Shown here piece by piece: positions 1 to 12,091 of a stretch of DNA of 64,000 bases. Numbering within the stretch: the first letter of the stretch is position 1; each line of letters starts with the position of its first letter. A model generated the notes under the pieces. The model saw only the letters and a list, made by a program, of their open reading frames with translations. It was not told the origin of the DNA and did no database searches. Source of the DNA: Paragonimus westermani (taxonomy: Eukaryota; Platyhelminthes; Trematoda; Plagiorchiida; Troglotrematidae); NCBI GenBank assembly GCA_008508345.1, contig QNGE01001329.1, forward strand, positions 60,092-124,091. The letters run 5' to 3'. Both the position numbers and the translations under genes were made by a program.

Positions 1-57
1 GCAGGCGAAATACGACAGACGGCCAGATCGGAGGCGTGGTTTTTCCAACATTCAGAG

Positions 58-352
58 GAACATCTCGACACGATGTTGGAATACGGTCAAGGCCAACATT
101 GGGTGGATGGCGGACAGCACGAGCAGCCGGACGAGCCATCGCGCAACGAAATCGGACAAACAGACGAGGAATGGTAGGCAGAAAACCCCCCGGTAGAAGG
201 CGCCGATCACACACGTAAACCGGTCAGAAGTGCACACGACGTGTGAACGGAAACCGGGGGGTGTTGCGGGGTGGAATTATGACTCATAAACGAGAGGGCG
301 CACGTTGCATGTGACTGGCGATTTGGACAATAAAGATTGTGCTTCATTGGAC
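58..352 (+). repeat. Dispersed repeat, copy A
   Basis: Shares ordered blocks with 56,342-56,640 and, in its first third, with 35,306-35,412: an aacatct..acg..gatg start, cggac then a cgagccrtcgc-type block, aatggtaggcag, a block with cacacgacgtgtga, and aataaag near the end. It is non-coding by appearance. The nature (short retroelement or worn LTR) cannot be told from three diverged copies. Confidence 0.6.
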
Positions 353-466
353 GTCTTCTCGCTACACTGGTGCCGGGGCAGTTGATCCCCTGAATCCTCT
401 GGTGGATTCCATATGAGACAGTGGGACGGGTGGGTAACAGAGTCCAAATGTGGAATTTCCTGGTGT

Positions 467-544
467 GGCTTCGTAGCTCAGCTGGTAGAGCGCTTGCCGC
501 GTTGGGGCATGCTGTCTGTCGATGGTTCGAATCCAGCCAAAGCC
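467..544 (+). repeat. tRNA-like head of a SINE-type repeat
   Basis: Contains a perfect polymerase III A box (TAGCTCAGCTGG, 474-485) and B box (GGTTCGAATCC, 524-534) 38 bases apart, and the ends GGCTT/AAGCC can pair. A D-arm GCTC/GAGC forms, and TGCC/GGCA can close a seven-base loop, but the five-base anticodon stem and standard variable loop do not form properly. Better read as tRNA-derived than as a working tRNA gene. The minus-strand translation resembles an artefact peptide often seen in annotations of such repeats. Confidence 0.65.
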
Positions 545-3500
545 CTGACTTTTCACAGTTGAGTCTCATCTAAATCCATATATGCAACCATAGAAACTTC
601 AGAGCCAGTATACAGTAGGGTGGAAGCCAAACTGTCAAACTGAATAAGAATGAACACAAGAAGCGTCGGTGACTTTTGATTGGCTCGATGTAATTAACGT
701 TGTATGCAGTTAGCCGTGTTCCCTGCTCGTTCTTACTCACATAGTGGACTAGAGTGTAGCCGAATCAATCCTAACAACAGAGTTCAAGGCATCTTGGATT
801 AATTTTATCATAGTGTATCATATATAGTTATGAACTAGTATTTTGTGGGGTGGATCAGTTTCTCAGTTGTATGACGTGTGAAAAAGGCAATAAAAATTCG
901 TGCCAGATACAAAAACCCCGAGATAAAATGACGAAATTGTGAAGTCTGTCAGAACCATACCAATTTCAACTGAAACGTGGGTAAATTTGGGAACAGGTGC
1001 AGCTGATTGTGAAGAGGTAAAAAAGAGTCTCTTAAATTTGAGCAAATAATAAACACTGCTATGTTTGACCGCAGCGAGCAGTATTTGTGGATCCACACGA
1101 CGACCAATCTATCAGACCTGTTTAGAAGTCTATGAAGAGGTTTTACGAGAACATTTAATTATTCACGTGGACGACTGAAATACATTGGTCACCAACAATT
1201 TCTGAATACGCTGTTATTTGGAACTTAGCATATGTATATATACTTTAGGTGAATGTATTTGTACATTTACACCAACGTGTATAAATTTTGTGAATTTGTT
1301 CACATTGATAATCGTTTAACCGATAACTGAGTTCATCTTTATGGAAGCACTGTGAAAAAAACCCTTCTGTTCATCAAGCAAAATGATCGGGAACGGAATG
1401 TTGTGTATTAAGTACTCTATTGAAAGAAACAGTTCCACAACCAATCAGGAAAAACGTTTTGAGTTTGGAGCGAGCCTAGACGTGCTGTAGTAAGCGGTTA
1501 GGTCGGATGAAACCCAGTTTGTTTACACATTGACATCAGAGAGAAATATAGAGTTAATTAAGCTCGTTGATGAGCACTTGTCACGTGTTTCCCTGAGGTG
1601 CTGAAATCTGACATATAACGGAATAACAGAAGTGACTGATGGCTTGTTCAGTAGCAGTTATGTTTCTGAAACATGCTGCATTGATATATATCAAAGGATC
1701 AACATATTCTTCACCAGAGCCTTTCAAGTCATTAGCGAACTAACTAGTAACCAGTAAGACGTGAACGTCTTCATACCATTTTGCCTTAAATTGGTTTGCG
1801 GCACAGCTAAAACAGTGGGTAAAATGTTATTCTGCTATTCACGTGTCCCTCAGTTCCTAGAGTTGTTACATTGTTCCGGTCCACACCTAAGCAACCTGAC
1901 AGTATCAAACCTTACATGTAACCATACTGTTGCAAAGCAGTGAGTGAATAGCCTTATTGTTTGCCTAGATGCATGTCCCTCAATCATAGAATGACAACTG
2001 TGTAACTGTCACATAAAGCTGCAAGTTGGGGTCAATCAGTCGTGTTTCTTCTTCTAAATGATCCATAACGCTGTAAGATACTGGAAACAGTCTTGATGAG
2101 ACCCCATTACTAATCACGGGGATGCGTCACTTTTGACGGCTTTGGATAAGTAAAGCTCGCTATTGACCTAAACCGATCGTTTTTACGAGACTAAAATTCT
2201 CGTCTTTCCCCGGTTGTGTTGTTGTTTGGTGGGAAAAGTAAGGCATTCAAACGAATGCTAAAGACAATGGGCTTCGCAAGAAAATGTCTAAGTCCGTTCA
2301 CTTGGAGAGTATGTGCTAATAGAATAGGTTACACTCCTTCATCACACCATGGTTTTGTCATTCATAACTGACAAAGTATTACAGTGTTTAATAATCTTAA
2401 AATGGGAGTTATTTTTTGTTTGTTTCTCCCTTCTACAATCTTGCTGTAATGTCCCAATTTTACTGTACGAAATTAAGCTGAGACAAAATATGATTATGAC
2501 AGGCAAAATGACAGTAATTGGACAAGGATCTTTACTGGTCAGCTAAATATTTGCTGGTAAGCTAACAAACGATATTCAGACAACCAGATCGTCGGTGAAA
2601 AACCCGGGAGAGACCAACAATGTCAATAGACAAAATACAATTACGAACTGCGCCGGAAGTTACTCCAAACCAGGAGTTTCCACAGAAGGTTTTCCTCTAC
2701 AAGCTTCCCAGAAATACATGATAGTTCACATAAAGAGTAGTGGTGGAGGCTCGCCGTATAGGTATAGTTGTGGAGTGGTAACAACCGTAAAACTAGTCGC
2801 GTCCTTCAGTGAAATTATAACCAAAGAACACTAATCAGTTATGTTACCATAAATTCCATATCACCCACCATATCAGAGCAGTCTTAACTTCGAAACATTT
2901 CCAGCAAGCGTTTTGGAAATACGTAATGGTCTACAAACTCCACAGTTTAATGAAAATGAGAACCGTAACTCATGACTGAATTAGTATCATCCCGATTTTC
3001 ACATTTCCGATGGAAATCTCAGAATCGGATGATTGTTACCTATAGCGTAAAAATGTGTCCAATTTCACACAGATGGTTGATGCAATTTAATACCTCATTG
3101 GAATATAGATGTTGCATTAGGTGCGACTTATTTCTACCTAAACACCGTCAAGCTATTGAGAATATTATTTCCTTGTGTACACTCATAGACTTTATAAGTT
3201 TGTATGCCATTGTCTAGTGCTGAATCGACGGTGATTTGAACGTGCACCGTCTGTACGAAAAAAAACTACTTACTCTAGTGGTTTCACCAGCCACTCGTAT
3301 TACACAAAACTTAATTAAGTGGTCGTATTAAATCACTGTCTACGACAAACAGAATGATGAATACACCGCAAGGAAAAACAGTCAAACTTAAAATTTGCTC
3401 ACTTGTACAGATTTAATAAACGTCCATAGAAGTTGGCGAATTGATTCCTCCTTACTAAGTAACTTGACTAGCCGCATCACACGGAACAATCGGAAGAAAT

Positions 3501-6500
3501 TGACACTGAATTTCGTCGATTTGAATTCCGACTGGTGAACGAGTAAACAACCAAGAAACGTGTCAAGTGTATCAAAACACGCATACAGGCCAGATTAATT
3601 AATTCGGTTAGCAATGCAACAGTATACTGTGATAATTACCATAGCAGTCTCATCGGGTTGACAAATTGAGGAACGCATGTTTTAAGGATCTCAATATCAG
3701 AACACTAAACATTCATAAATTAAAGCATTACACATTGATTCGCCTCACAACCATAAAATATGAGCTGCAATCCACATTTGGGTGGACCATAGCAACGTTT
3801 GTCACTTTTAGTTTCTCACTAGGGGGGGGGGCGTGAAGTGCTTACTTTATACGAGATGCGAAGAGAATGAACAAACCTGATCTATGTGCAGACCATTGAA
3901 TTAGGTAATTAAATGGTAATCTCTCCTGTGTGTGCATGGCAATGCAGTCAGACTGACCTAGTTGGCTCACAAAATAACTGTGCTTCGCATCTCATCAGTG
4001 AACGACAACCACATCTGTTATCGACTCCCTTGTTCCGATTCCTAACCAGAAGATATTTCATTATCTTCTCATACAAGGGTTTCAATTTAAGCACCAGACA
4101 TTTGGATGCAGTACAGTAAATGAACGAGTATTCATACAAGCATTGTGCGCAAACAAATTGATGCACAGCTGGAGTGGCATAGACCGTCAGGCAGTTGACC
4201 ATCAACGAAGTGTGGCTGCCCGGGATACCAGAGGTTACGGACTGAGTAGGCAGCAAATAAAACCCCTTGACAGGGAAATTGCTGAGTATATGTATCGCTT
4301 CTCCAATGCAACTGTCTTACTTGTTTCAATGGTTTAAGAGCTTTATTGAAGCAAATCCTTTTAGAGAATTTGTTAGACATAAATTTCATTTTGCCAGTGA
4401 AAACATTGTTTGGGTAGATTAACCTCGCAACACCACTGATGCAACGAGTTGCATTCGATTAATTCGTAATTCGTGGAGTTCAGATAGTAGAAATGAATGA
4501 CGGAGAATTAACTGTAATGAGAAGTTGGCACCTGTCCTCTGTTAATAAACGACTGCCCAAAGCACACGCAGGTGTATGCCGAAGAGAGAAAAGCTACTGA
4601 ATGATCAGACAGGGTTTTCTATCATGTCGCTTTTCCTTTGTGCCGAAATGGGCGCTTTCCATGAATCACCTGCAATGGTGCTTTGACGCACAATGCATTT
4701 TGACTATACATAATTCAACAATACTCAGTTCACAACTATGGCGTTTGAAATACACTAAAAATTGAGGATTAATAGGGAAATTTAGGTGTTATGGGAACAA
4801 CTAGTGGTTCCTAGTTTGACAGGGTCATCGGACACACGACTGTTGTAGGTGGTCGTCCGGAAGTTGCACTTTGTGAACAGAAAAACCCACCAGGTGAAAT
4901 CCGAGACGCAAAAGACTCTCTAACAAAAGGAAGAATCGAATATATTGATCGGTTAAGTTCTTATACCAATGCACTTTTACAAAATGTGTGCACCGAATCA
5001 ACCTGGATACGAAGGTTTCACCTGTTTCATTTAACCCGTTCAATATCTGTCGAACCGAACAACACGGGACCAGACGAAACATATCAAAAACGATACAGTC
5101 TTATATGGTGTGTATTCAATAGATAACAAGAGTATACAGGCAAGCAATCCGTCTTGCTCCGAGCGTTCCTCGGAGCAACTGGTTCACTTTATGTTGAAAC
5201 AAACTAGTTTAAGGATCAAAATGTTTCGCCACTGACTACTGTTGAAGTGGAGTGCAGAATGGTAACTCTCAACAACCAGTGTATTCTTTGGAACGGGACT
5301 TGTCTAATATGAATCGTATAACTTTGGAACTTCAGAAAAACATTGAACATCCTATTTCATGTTAATCATGATAAGCTACATTTTAGTATGGAAAATCGAC
5401 TACATTAGTTTACAACACATTCCGGTCTCACAAGCTGTCAACCTAACTGAATGTTAAGTTATGAGCTGTTCAATACACTGTACTGTTCTAGAAAAGAATA
5501 CCCTCAAGTGCAAAGAAGTTCATAACAAAAGAAATGTTATTCTGAGGATCTTTTTAATGCTGTAAGTTACCATCACCTGCACGCAAATTACATTTAACAT
5601 CCATACAGGCATGCAGGTCGCTGAGAGCCTGACAGAATAGGAGAGGCTTGTCACCAGGTCACCAAAGTTATCATCAGACTGGTAACTGGGAACACACCAT
5701 GGAGCATAAACCAAGCGGAGTTTAAAAGGTGCCCCCCAAAATGAAGCAAACTTGTTGGTTCCGGTGAATTCTGTTGTTACGGGGAACTGCTTCCGACAAA
5801 CAATGCGCTGAGATTTTTAGACATTGGACAGTGGCTTGGCCGACTGCCACTGGATAATTACTTGAGCGATGTCAACATTACTCTAAATTACGTGTGACCA
5901 ATCTTCTGACTATTGTTAAACGGATCACTGTTAAAAATAGTTTGGTCCCATATACTTTCATTGCAAGCGGGAAAGTTAAGGTTCATGCTAGGTGAATCAA
6001 TGCGGCGTTTACAAGACAATATTAACTTATGTTTCAATTTAAAAAATCCAGCACGCTTTTCAGTGGATTTAATCGAAACCGAAAGACTGATATTTATCAG
6101 TTGCCTGTTTAGTCTAATGTATAGGGTTGAAGATTTATTTATTATGAAGACTGTTGTGTAAATATCACTCATTAAATGGCAGATTTAAAATTCAAGTAGA
6201 CATTTGGGCCAGTCACTTTCAAATACGCTTGAAGTGAGTTGTGCGCTTCTTCGAGCTGAAAACTAATCCACATTCCCACCCTAGTGCTTATTCTAATATC
6301 AATTAGGCCTCCCCCGCTTTTCAGTATCGGAGACGGTATTTAACAGGTTCAGTAAGGTTTTTCATTTCAAATTAACGGGGAAAACCTGACAGTCGACTCA
6401 TTGACTGGCGCTAGCAGGACACCTGCCATCTACTCTGGAGATGCTGGGAAAACCCGAACACCACTAACGAGTGCACGTTTGTGAAAATTTAGCAATGTTC

Positions 6501-9500
6501 AGTTTGATGTTAATAATGCAGTGACCAATATGGCTGCTTCATGTGAACGTGGACTGAAATTCGGATCGTAACCGTGATAACCATAAACGTTGCTGACATG
6601 TCCTATTGGTCAAGAGTGCGTCTAGTGTTATTTTTGGGAAAGATCCGATAAGCGCTTTCTTTAAATATGGGAAATTTGATCAGGTGTGAATGATGTACAA
6701 TCCGTAACAATATTCATTGATAACTGAAATGATAGCTTGCTGAAAAAAATTAACTAATGACGTCGAGGAGAGATAATTCAATCTGATTACTTGATCAAGC
6801 TTTCACTTCGCAATAACTGCGAGAAAAAAACAACTCACACGAAAAGCTCATATGCTTTAAAAACCAAAAGAATTTTACTCAAAACTATCGTCATTCATTT
6901 GTTTGTACGAAGTCAACGCAAAATTAAAATCGGACAGATTGTACAAAGAAGTGATTAACTGCACGAGCATTTTGCGTTTCTGCGCACTGACAAATGTCCG
7001 TACACATTGAGCCGCATCCAGGACGTTAATAGTAAAACTGATGACAACAACGAGAACGTACAAAAAGATCAAGGCCAGCTTGAACGACCACAAGCAAAAC
7101 ATAGGCGAAAACAAACATGCAGACGGATCATGCACAACACGTTTCGAAACTTACAGACGTTGCGGAATTCTAATTACACAAGTATATGGATTAAAAGTTG
7201 GCGTCTTTATGACCATTTTTGGTGAAGTGAATCATTCATAAAGCGTGAATCAACAGATTGAACCGAAACGTATGTAGGACATGTGTGGACCTTAACTCAG
7301 TGAAGGAAGGCGTGGAACTAATTTGCAAACAAAGTGGAGTGATTAAGAGAGGCACGACGGAAGTTAGTCATTCAAATTGGTTTCCGAATACATTCAAAAC
7401 ACACATGTTTGTTATTTGGCTAAATATTAGACTATGAAGCTTAAACACGGGAGAGACATGTATTGGATACGAAGAACAATTCAAATGAGCATCGGAGGTT
7501 TTAATTTGTCCAAAAAAGAAGCAGATAGCATCTATAACGTTTGTACAAACTGCAGATCCACTTAGAAAATAACCTATCTTACTAAGTAGGCGTTGACAAT
7601 CGAACAGACGTTTGAATGCGTGTCCCCAGCCATCAAAATAACTGGGCAACACAATGTTAAAAAAGACTACACGAACTGGACAAATCGTCCGCGTTTCTGC
7701 ATACCAGCAGATTTTTGTCCAAGACAAAAAAGTACAATCAGTAGAATGAAAAAAGAAAGCTAAAAATCATAATATCCTCTCCAATTCTCACCAATGCGAT
7801 CTCAGCTGAACAGGTTAACGATGTAGATCAGACTAACGAAATAAATACACGTGAAGTGTTCCATTCAAATTTTATCATCTAAAACGATGTTCACATCGTG
7901 CTGGCGAATGCAAAACATCCACATCACAGTAGTTCTGGCTTCTATCTCCTTATCTGACCAGTTCTCTGATACGAAATTGCTGCATGTATCGTATGTATAA
8001 TACTGAACTTTGTGGACAGTAGGTAGATTAATTTAGTGAATGACAAATGCTGCATTCCCAGATGAAGTCAAACGGAAATTTATTGCTAACATTACTTGTT
8101 TAATTGCAATAAATCGTTAACTAATGTGTCGATGAATCAAGCTAACTAATCTTTTTTCGATTTTTATCTCGTCTCTACGAACTTATCGATATTCGTTGGA
8201 TAGTAAGGTTATTACTGAGGACTTGTTGATGTATTGTATACGCTTTGTTGTTGAAGTTTATCGTCAAAATACTTGGTCTGATTATAACGACATCTAGCAT
8301 TGGACCATCGGATAGTGAGGTGTCACTTCGAGACACGCTACACTTGAACTAACTGACTGGTTGGTATAATTTACCGACAAATAGAGAACACAAATGATAG
8401 ACCCGCCGTCAGATGAAAGTAAATTCTATAAGCTAACCAACCGACTGAACTGTCCATCTTTTACGTCAACCTTCTACCTGACAGACGTTCAGGTGATCTC
8501 TCAGTGCGTTGCACTAAAGTGCTCATTAAAACGATTCTAACTGATGTCCCAAATGCTTCAAATGAAACGAGCCTTCATTAAGAATGACCATTCGAGAAAT
8601 ATCTACTTTAAACCATCAAGCGGTTAGTGACACAAGAGAATCTCACATGTACTCTAATGTTGTATGAGTGTGGTATAGAGCATGGAAACAACAAATACAA
8701 GAGATGATGACAGAAATTGGATATACCGTATCGTCGTGCGAAGTTCACTTGCACAGTTTACGTTTTCTAACAAAACATTCCAGCAGAGATTGAGAGATAA
8801 AACACGTATAGTTTAATTGTCTTTAAAACAGTCCTATGCATTCAGATGTTTATATAGTTTTGCATAGTTTTAGGTAAGTTGGTTGGTGAAAGACTTGTTG
8901 ATGTCTGTCTACGGAACACGATATTTTATGCGTCTTTTTTTCCAAAGTGGTTGTTGATCCCATAAACACACCAAAGAAATGCGCTCTGAAAACGATATGC
9001 TGACAGAAAGAGAAAAGCAAGATCTACTTCAACACCACTGTTTGTTATACGCTTGAATTAAGTGGCGTTCCGGATAGTGTGAATAGAGCAGTTTTTATTA
9101 AGGTAGAACAATTTGCAGGTACTTTTTTCACAGTCAGTCTACAGAATTTACGCATTACGTAACGAAGTTCTTTAGGGTGTAGACAGTGTTTGAGAAGGTA
9201 AATCGCACCAATCGAAATGAGAATGAGAGAAGTGGAACAAAACTAAACTATCTCATCACTTTCATTGCTCGGCAAGATAAAATCTATAAACATAAAACAA
9301 ACATACAAAACACGAGCAAGTTTCGGAGTAACAAAATAACACTTGCCAAAACGGTATTCAAACAGCCAGACTCTTTTGTGTCAGGACTTTAGTTTAATGA
9401 CATTGTCTCCGTATTGTGCCATGAACATCATTTGCAAGCGATGAGCAGATTCTGATTCGTCTACGTACAAAAACAGATTCAACACGTTGACCAAACTGAC

Positions 9501-12013
9501 AAGGCGACTTTACCAGAGTATACTTCGTAGTTGTTGATATAAATAATATTAGTAAAAACCAAGATACGAAACTATAAGACCGTATGCATGTTTCCTCAAC
9601 ATACAGCACAATCATATTTGGATGATTTCACCTCGGAAGATTTCCCCCGAGAAACGAATGGTTTCTAATCCAACTTATATACAGCATTTTAATGTCATAA
9701 AAAAGAAAATGGTATTCAGTTCTGCGCAGAAAACCATACTTTTATTCCAATCCTGCAATTTGTATGTAACTGCTGAATAAGTGTGCTATACAGATTTTCA
9801 TTTGCGGATCACAGTCTGGCCAATTTGATAGAGAGACAATAACCTCTCATTGACGATGTGAGACACGTGTATTTGGTGTTGTCTTGTTGACACATGACTG
9901 ATATTGGCAATTGATATCATGAGTAGCAATAAAAACTAGTTGGATTTCTTGAAGACGCATCCGGCTTCTTTCTGAAGACGATGCCAAACTTCATGAGTTA
10001 AGGCAAACGAATTTGTGTGCCTTATGGGAACAAGCGCAACTTTCTAATAGAATGCCTACGAGATTCTGCCTAAGTTCAGATAGCACTGGCTTCTTCATTC
10101 TACAGTTATCTACCCATAGGCAACACTACGAGGTATTTCGTATGGTTCTTTTCCAAGCGCTCAGAACTCGTTGGTGTAGTGGGTGTTAGTCAGTAAAGTT
10201 ATCGGTTTTAACGGTTATAACGGCTAACGGTCATGATTCTCACAGCTGTACGTCCACAGACATTTAATCACACTCATCAGGCAACATACACTAGGGACTT
10301 ATTTCCCATGTATGGAAAATGATCACTGGACAACAAAGGAATGCGGCTCCTCCGCCAACTAGGCTAACTTGTAGTCTTGATCTAAACAGGATGTAGAGTC
10401 ATAACGGTAAAATTATTGGACGAGTACTCAAAGACTGTAGGATCAACGACCCAATAATGTAATGAAAGAATGTTTTCAGTTCAGACTAAAACAACCTGAG
10501 TACAATTTTTCACTTATCAGAGAAACGCCATAATGATGCCTTGATGTCACAAAGCAAAACGGAAAAAGCAAGTAGTAACAACCCCCCACTCTAAAAAACG
10601 TTAACCAAAGTGGCATAATGGTTTTGTCGCGAGCAACCTAGTTTGCCTAAACGTATAAAAATTGGAAAAATACTCTAGCGTGTGTTGAGTACTCGTGAAT
10701 TTCCTTCATAAACTGGTAGTCCCAAGTAACTACCTAATGAAAATAACCAAAAAAAACGGAATTTGCTGAGTTTTTTTAGACGTACGCGGCCTCCCTTTGC
10801 AGATATTTGAGCCAGTGTACTACATACGTTACAGATTTACGAACTGAGTGTCACTGTATGCGGAGGTGAACGCTCAGAGTTTTAAAGTAAACAACAGTTT
10901 TTGGTCCCGTTTCTCTTAACTGGTCTACTTTTAGCAAACTCGAAATAACTACGCTCTTATACACTGGATGTGTATTGATATGGTTGCCACTGAAATAGTC
11001 CGTACCTCGATCACATAGCATTTCTGATCAGTGGTTAGCTTACCCTAAACGGTCAAGCCGTTGATATTCGTGTCATCCGAGCGAAATTTCAACCGTTTTG
11101 AAGCGGTAAGTACAAAACATAGATCAAAATATCTGTGCATATTAGACTCTATGGCAATTGGTATATATACCTTGGGAATGTTAATCATTCCGTGGATTGT
11201 TCACAATTAACATTTAGAATATTCGTGTGATTTTGGTTTATGAACATAGTTCACTTCAGTTCACAGGTATGCACGGGATACAACTAAAGAAATTTTAAAG
11301 GTAATAACACACGTATTAAGTAAAACCACTGCGATAATGTGGGTGGGTCATTCTAAACTTGGGTGGAACAAATCGCAAATTGAAGTCTCATGTGTATTTT
11401 CTATTTTTTGCATGTGAAGTTGACAATTAACATTGAGTTGGTTCTGCACGAAAAATGTGCTGGTCATTTGCAATTATGTGATCAACCAAGTGGCAAGTGA
11501 GTTAGGTCAGTCACCTTAATGCAAAGGGCCGACGTAGGCTAGTTGCAAAAAAAACCATTGGTTCAGCTATCGGTCGAAAAATGCTCGACGAGACCAAATA
11601 AGAAAATCTGTTTCGGTAGAGTTCGGTTTCGCGGTGAACATTGTAAAAGAACAATCCAATGATTTGCATCACCTGACCTCTTGTATACAACCGATCTAAC
11701 GCACAGCGTAAAGAAACCACCATACGCTGATAGCCATCTCGCTAAAGCAGACTGGTCTGGTCAAATAAAATAAACCTTGTTAGTAAACTAAATAGTGTAT
11801 CGCTCCAAGAGACCCATTTTGACAGGATGGAATTGATGATGATAATTGTGACAGTAGTGGTTTCTTCTATAAATTCCAAATGGATTTATACTTAGGAATC
11901 ACATAATCGGAGGCGCTTTACCTAACGGAGTGTGTCTTGGATAGAATGCAATACACATTTGTGTATCAATATATGAATATTTTCGTAATGAAGAAAGTTT
12001 ATGAGGGACTTAC

Positions 12014-12091
12014 CTGAGTAACGATGATGTCAATATAGCTTCCGAGCACGAGGACAAAGTCTACGACATTCCAAATATCGCTGAAGTAGTG
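12014..12091 (-). CDS. cav1: Cav1 exon 27: IVS3 (last exon found)
   Basis: Reads [20 protein letters not shown] then DIIVTQ, the S2-S3 turn and S3 of repeat IV. 78 nt, phase 0 both ends; acceptor tgcttcttgttcag, donor CAG|GTAAGT. In vertebrates the equivalent region is a mutually exclusive exon pair; no second copy was seen nearby. The next exon (IVS4) was not found in the 12 kb that follow. Confidence 0.95.

Larger units (their letters stand above)
1..12013 (-). other. Region downstream of exon 27, probably intron plus repeats
   Basis: No block matching IVS4, IVS5, the repeat IV pore or the EF-hand/IQ tail was recognised on the minus strand, and no other family on either strand. The short ORFs here show no domain. 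The first 560 bases hold repeat-derived sequence (see separate entries); position 3,822-3,831 is a run of ten G. Most likely the intron after exon 27, extending beyond the left edge. Confidence 0.5.

Noticed and set aside
467..544. Functional tRNA gene
   Set aside because: The polymerase III boxes are perfect, but the anticodon stem and variable loop do not form a standard tRNA.
6875..7135. 86-codon minus-strand ORF with a hydrophobic stretch (LALIFLYVLVVVISF), considered as a missing channel helix
   Set aside because: Does not match IVS4, IVS5 or IVS6, and has no suitable splice sites at its ends.
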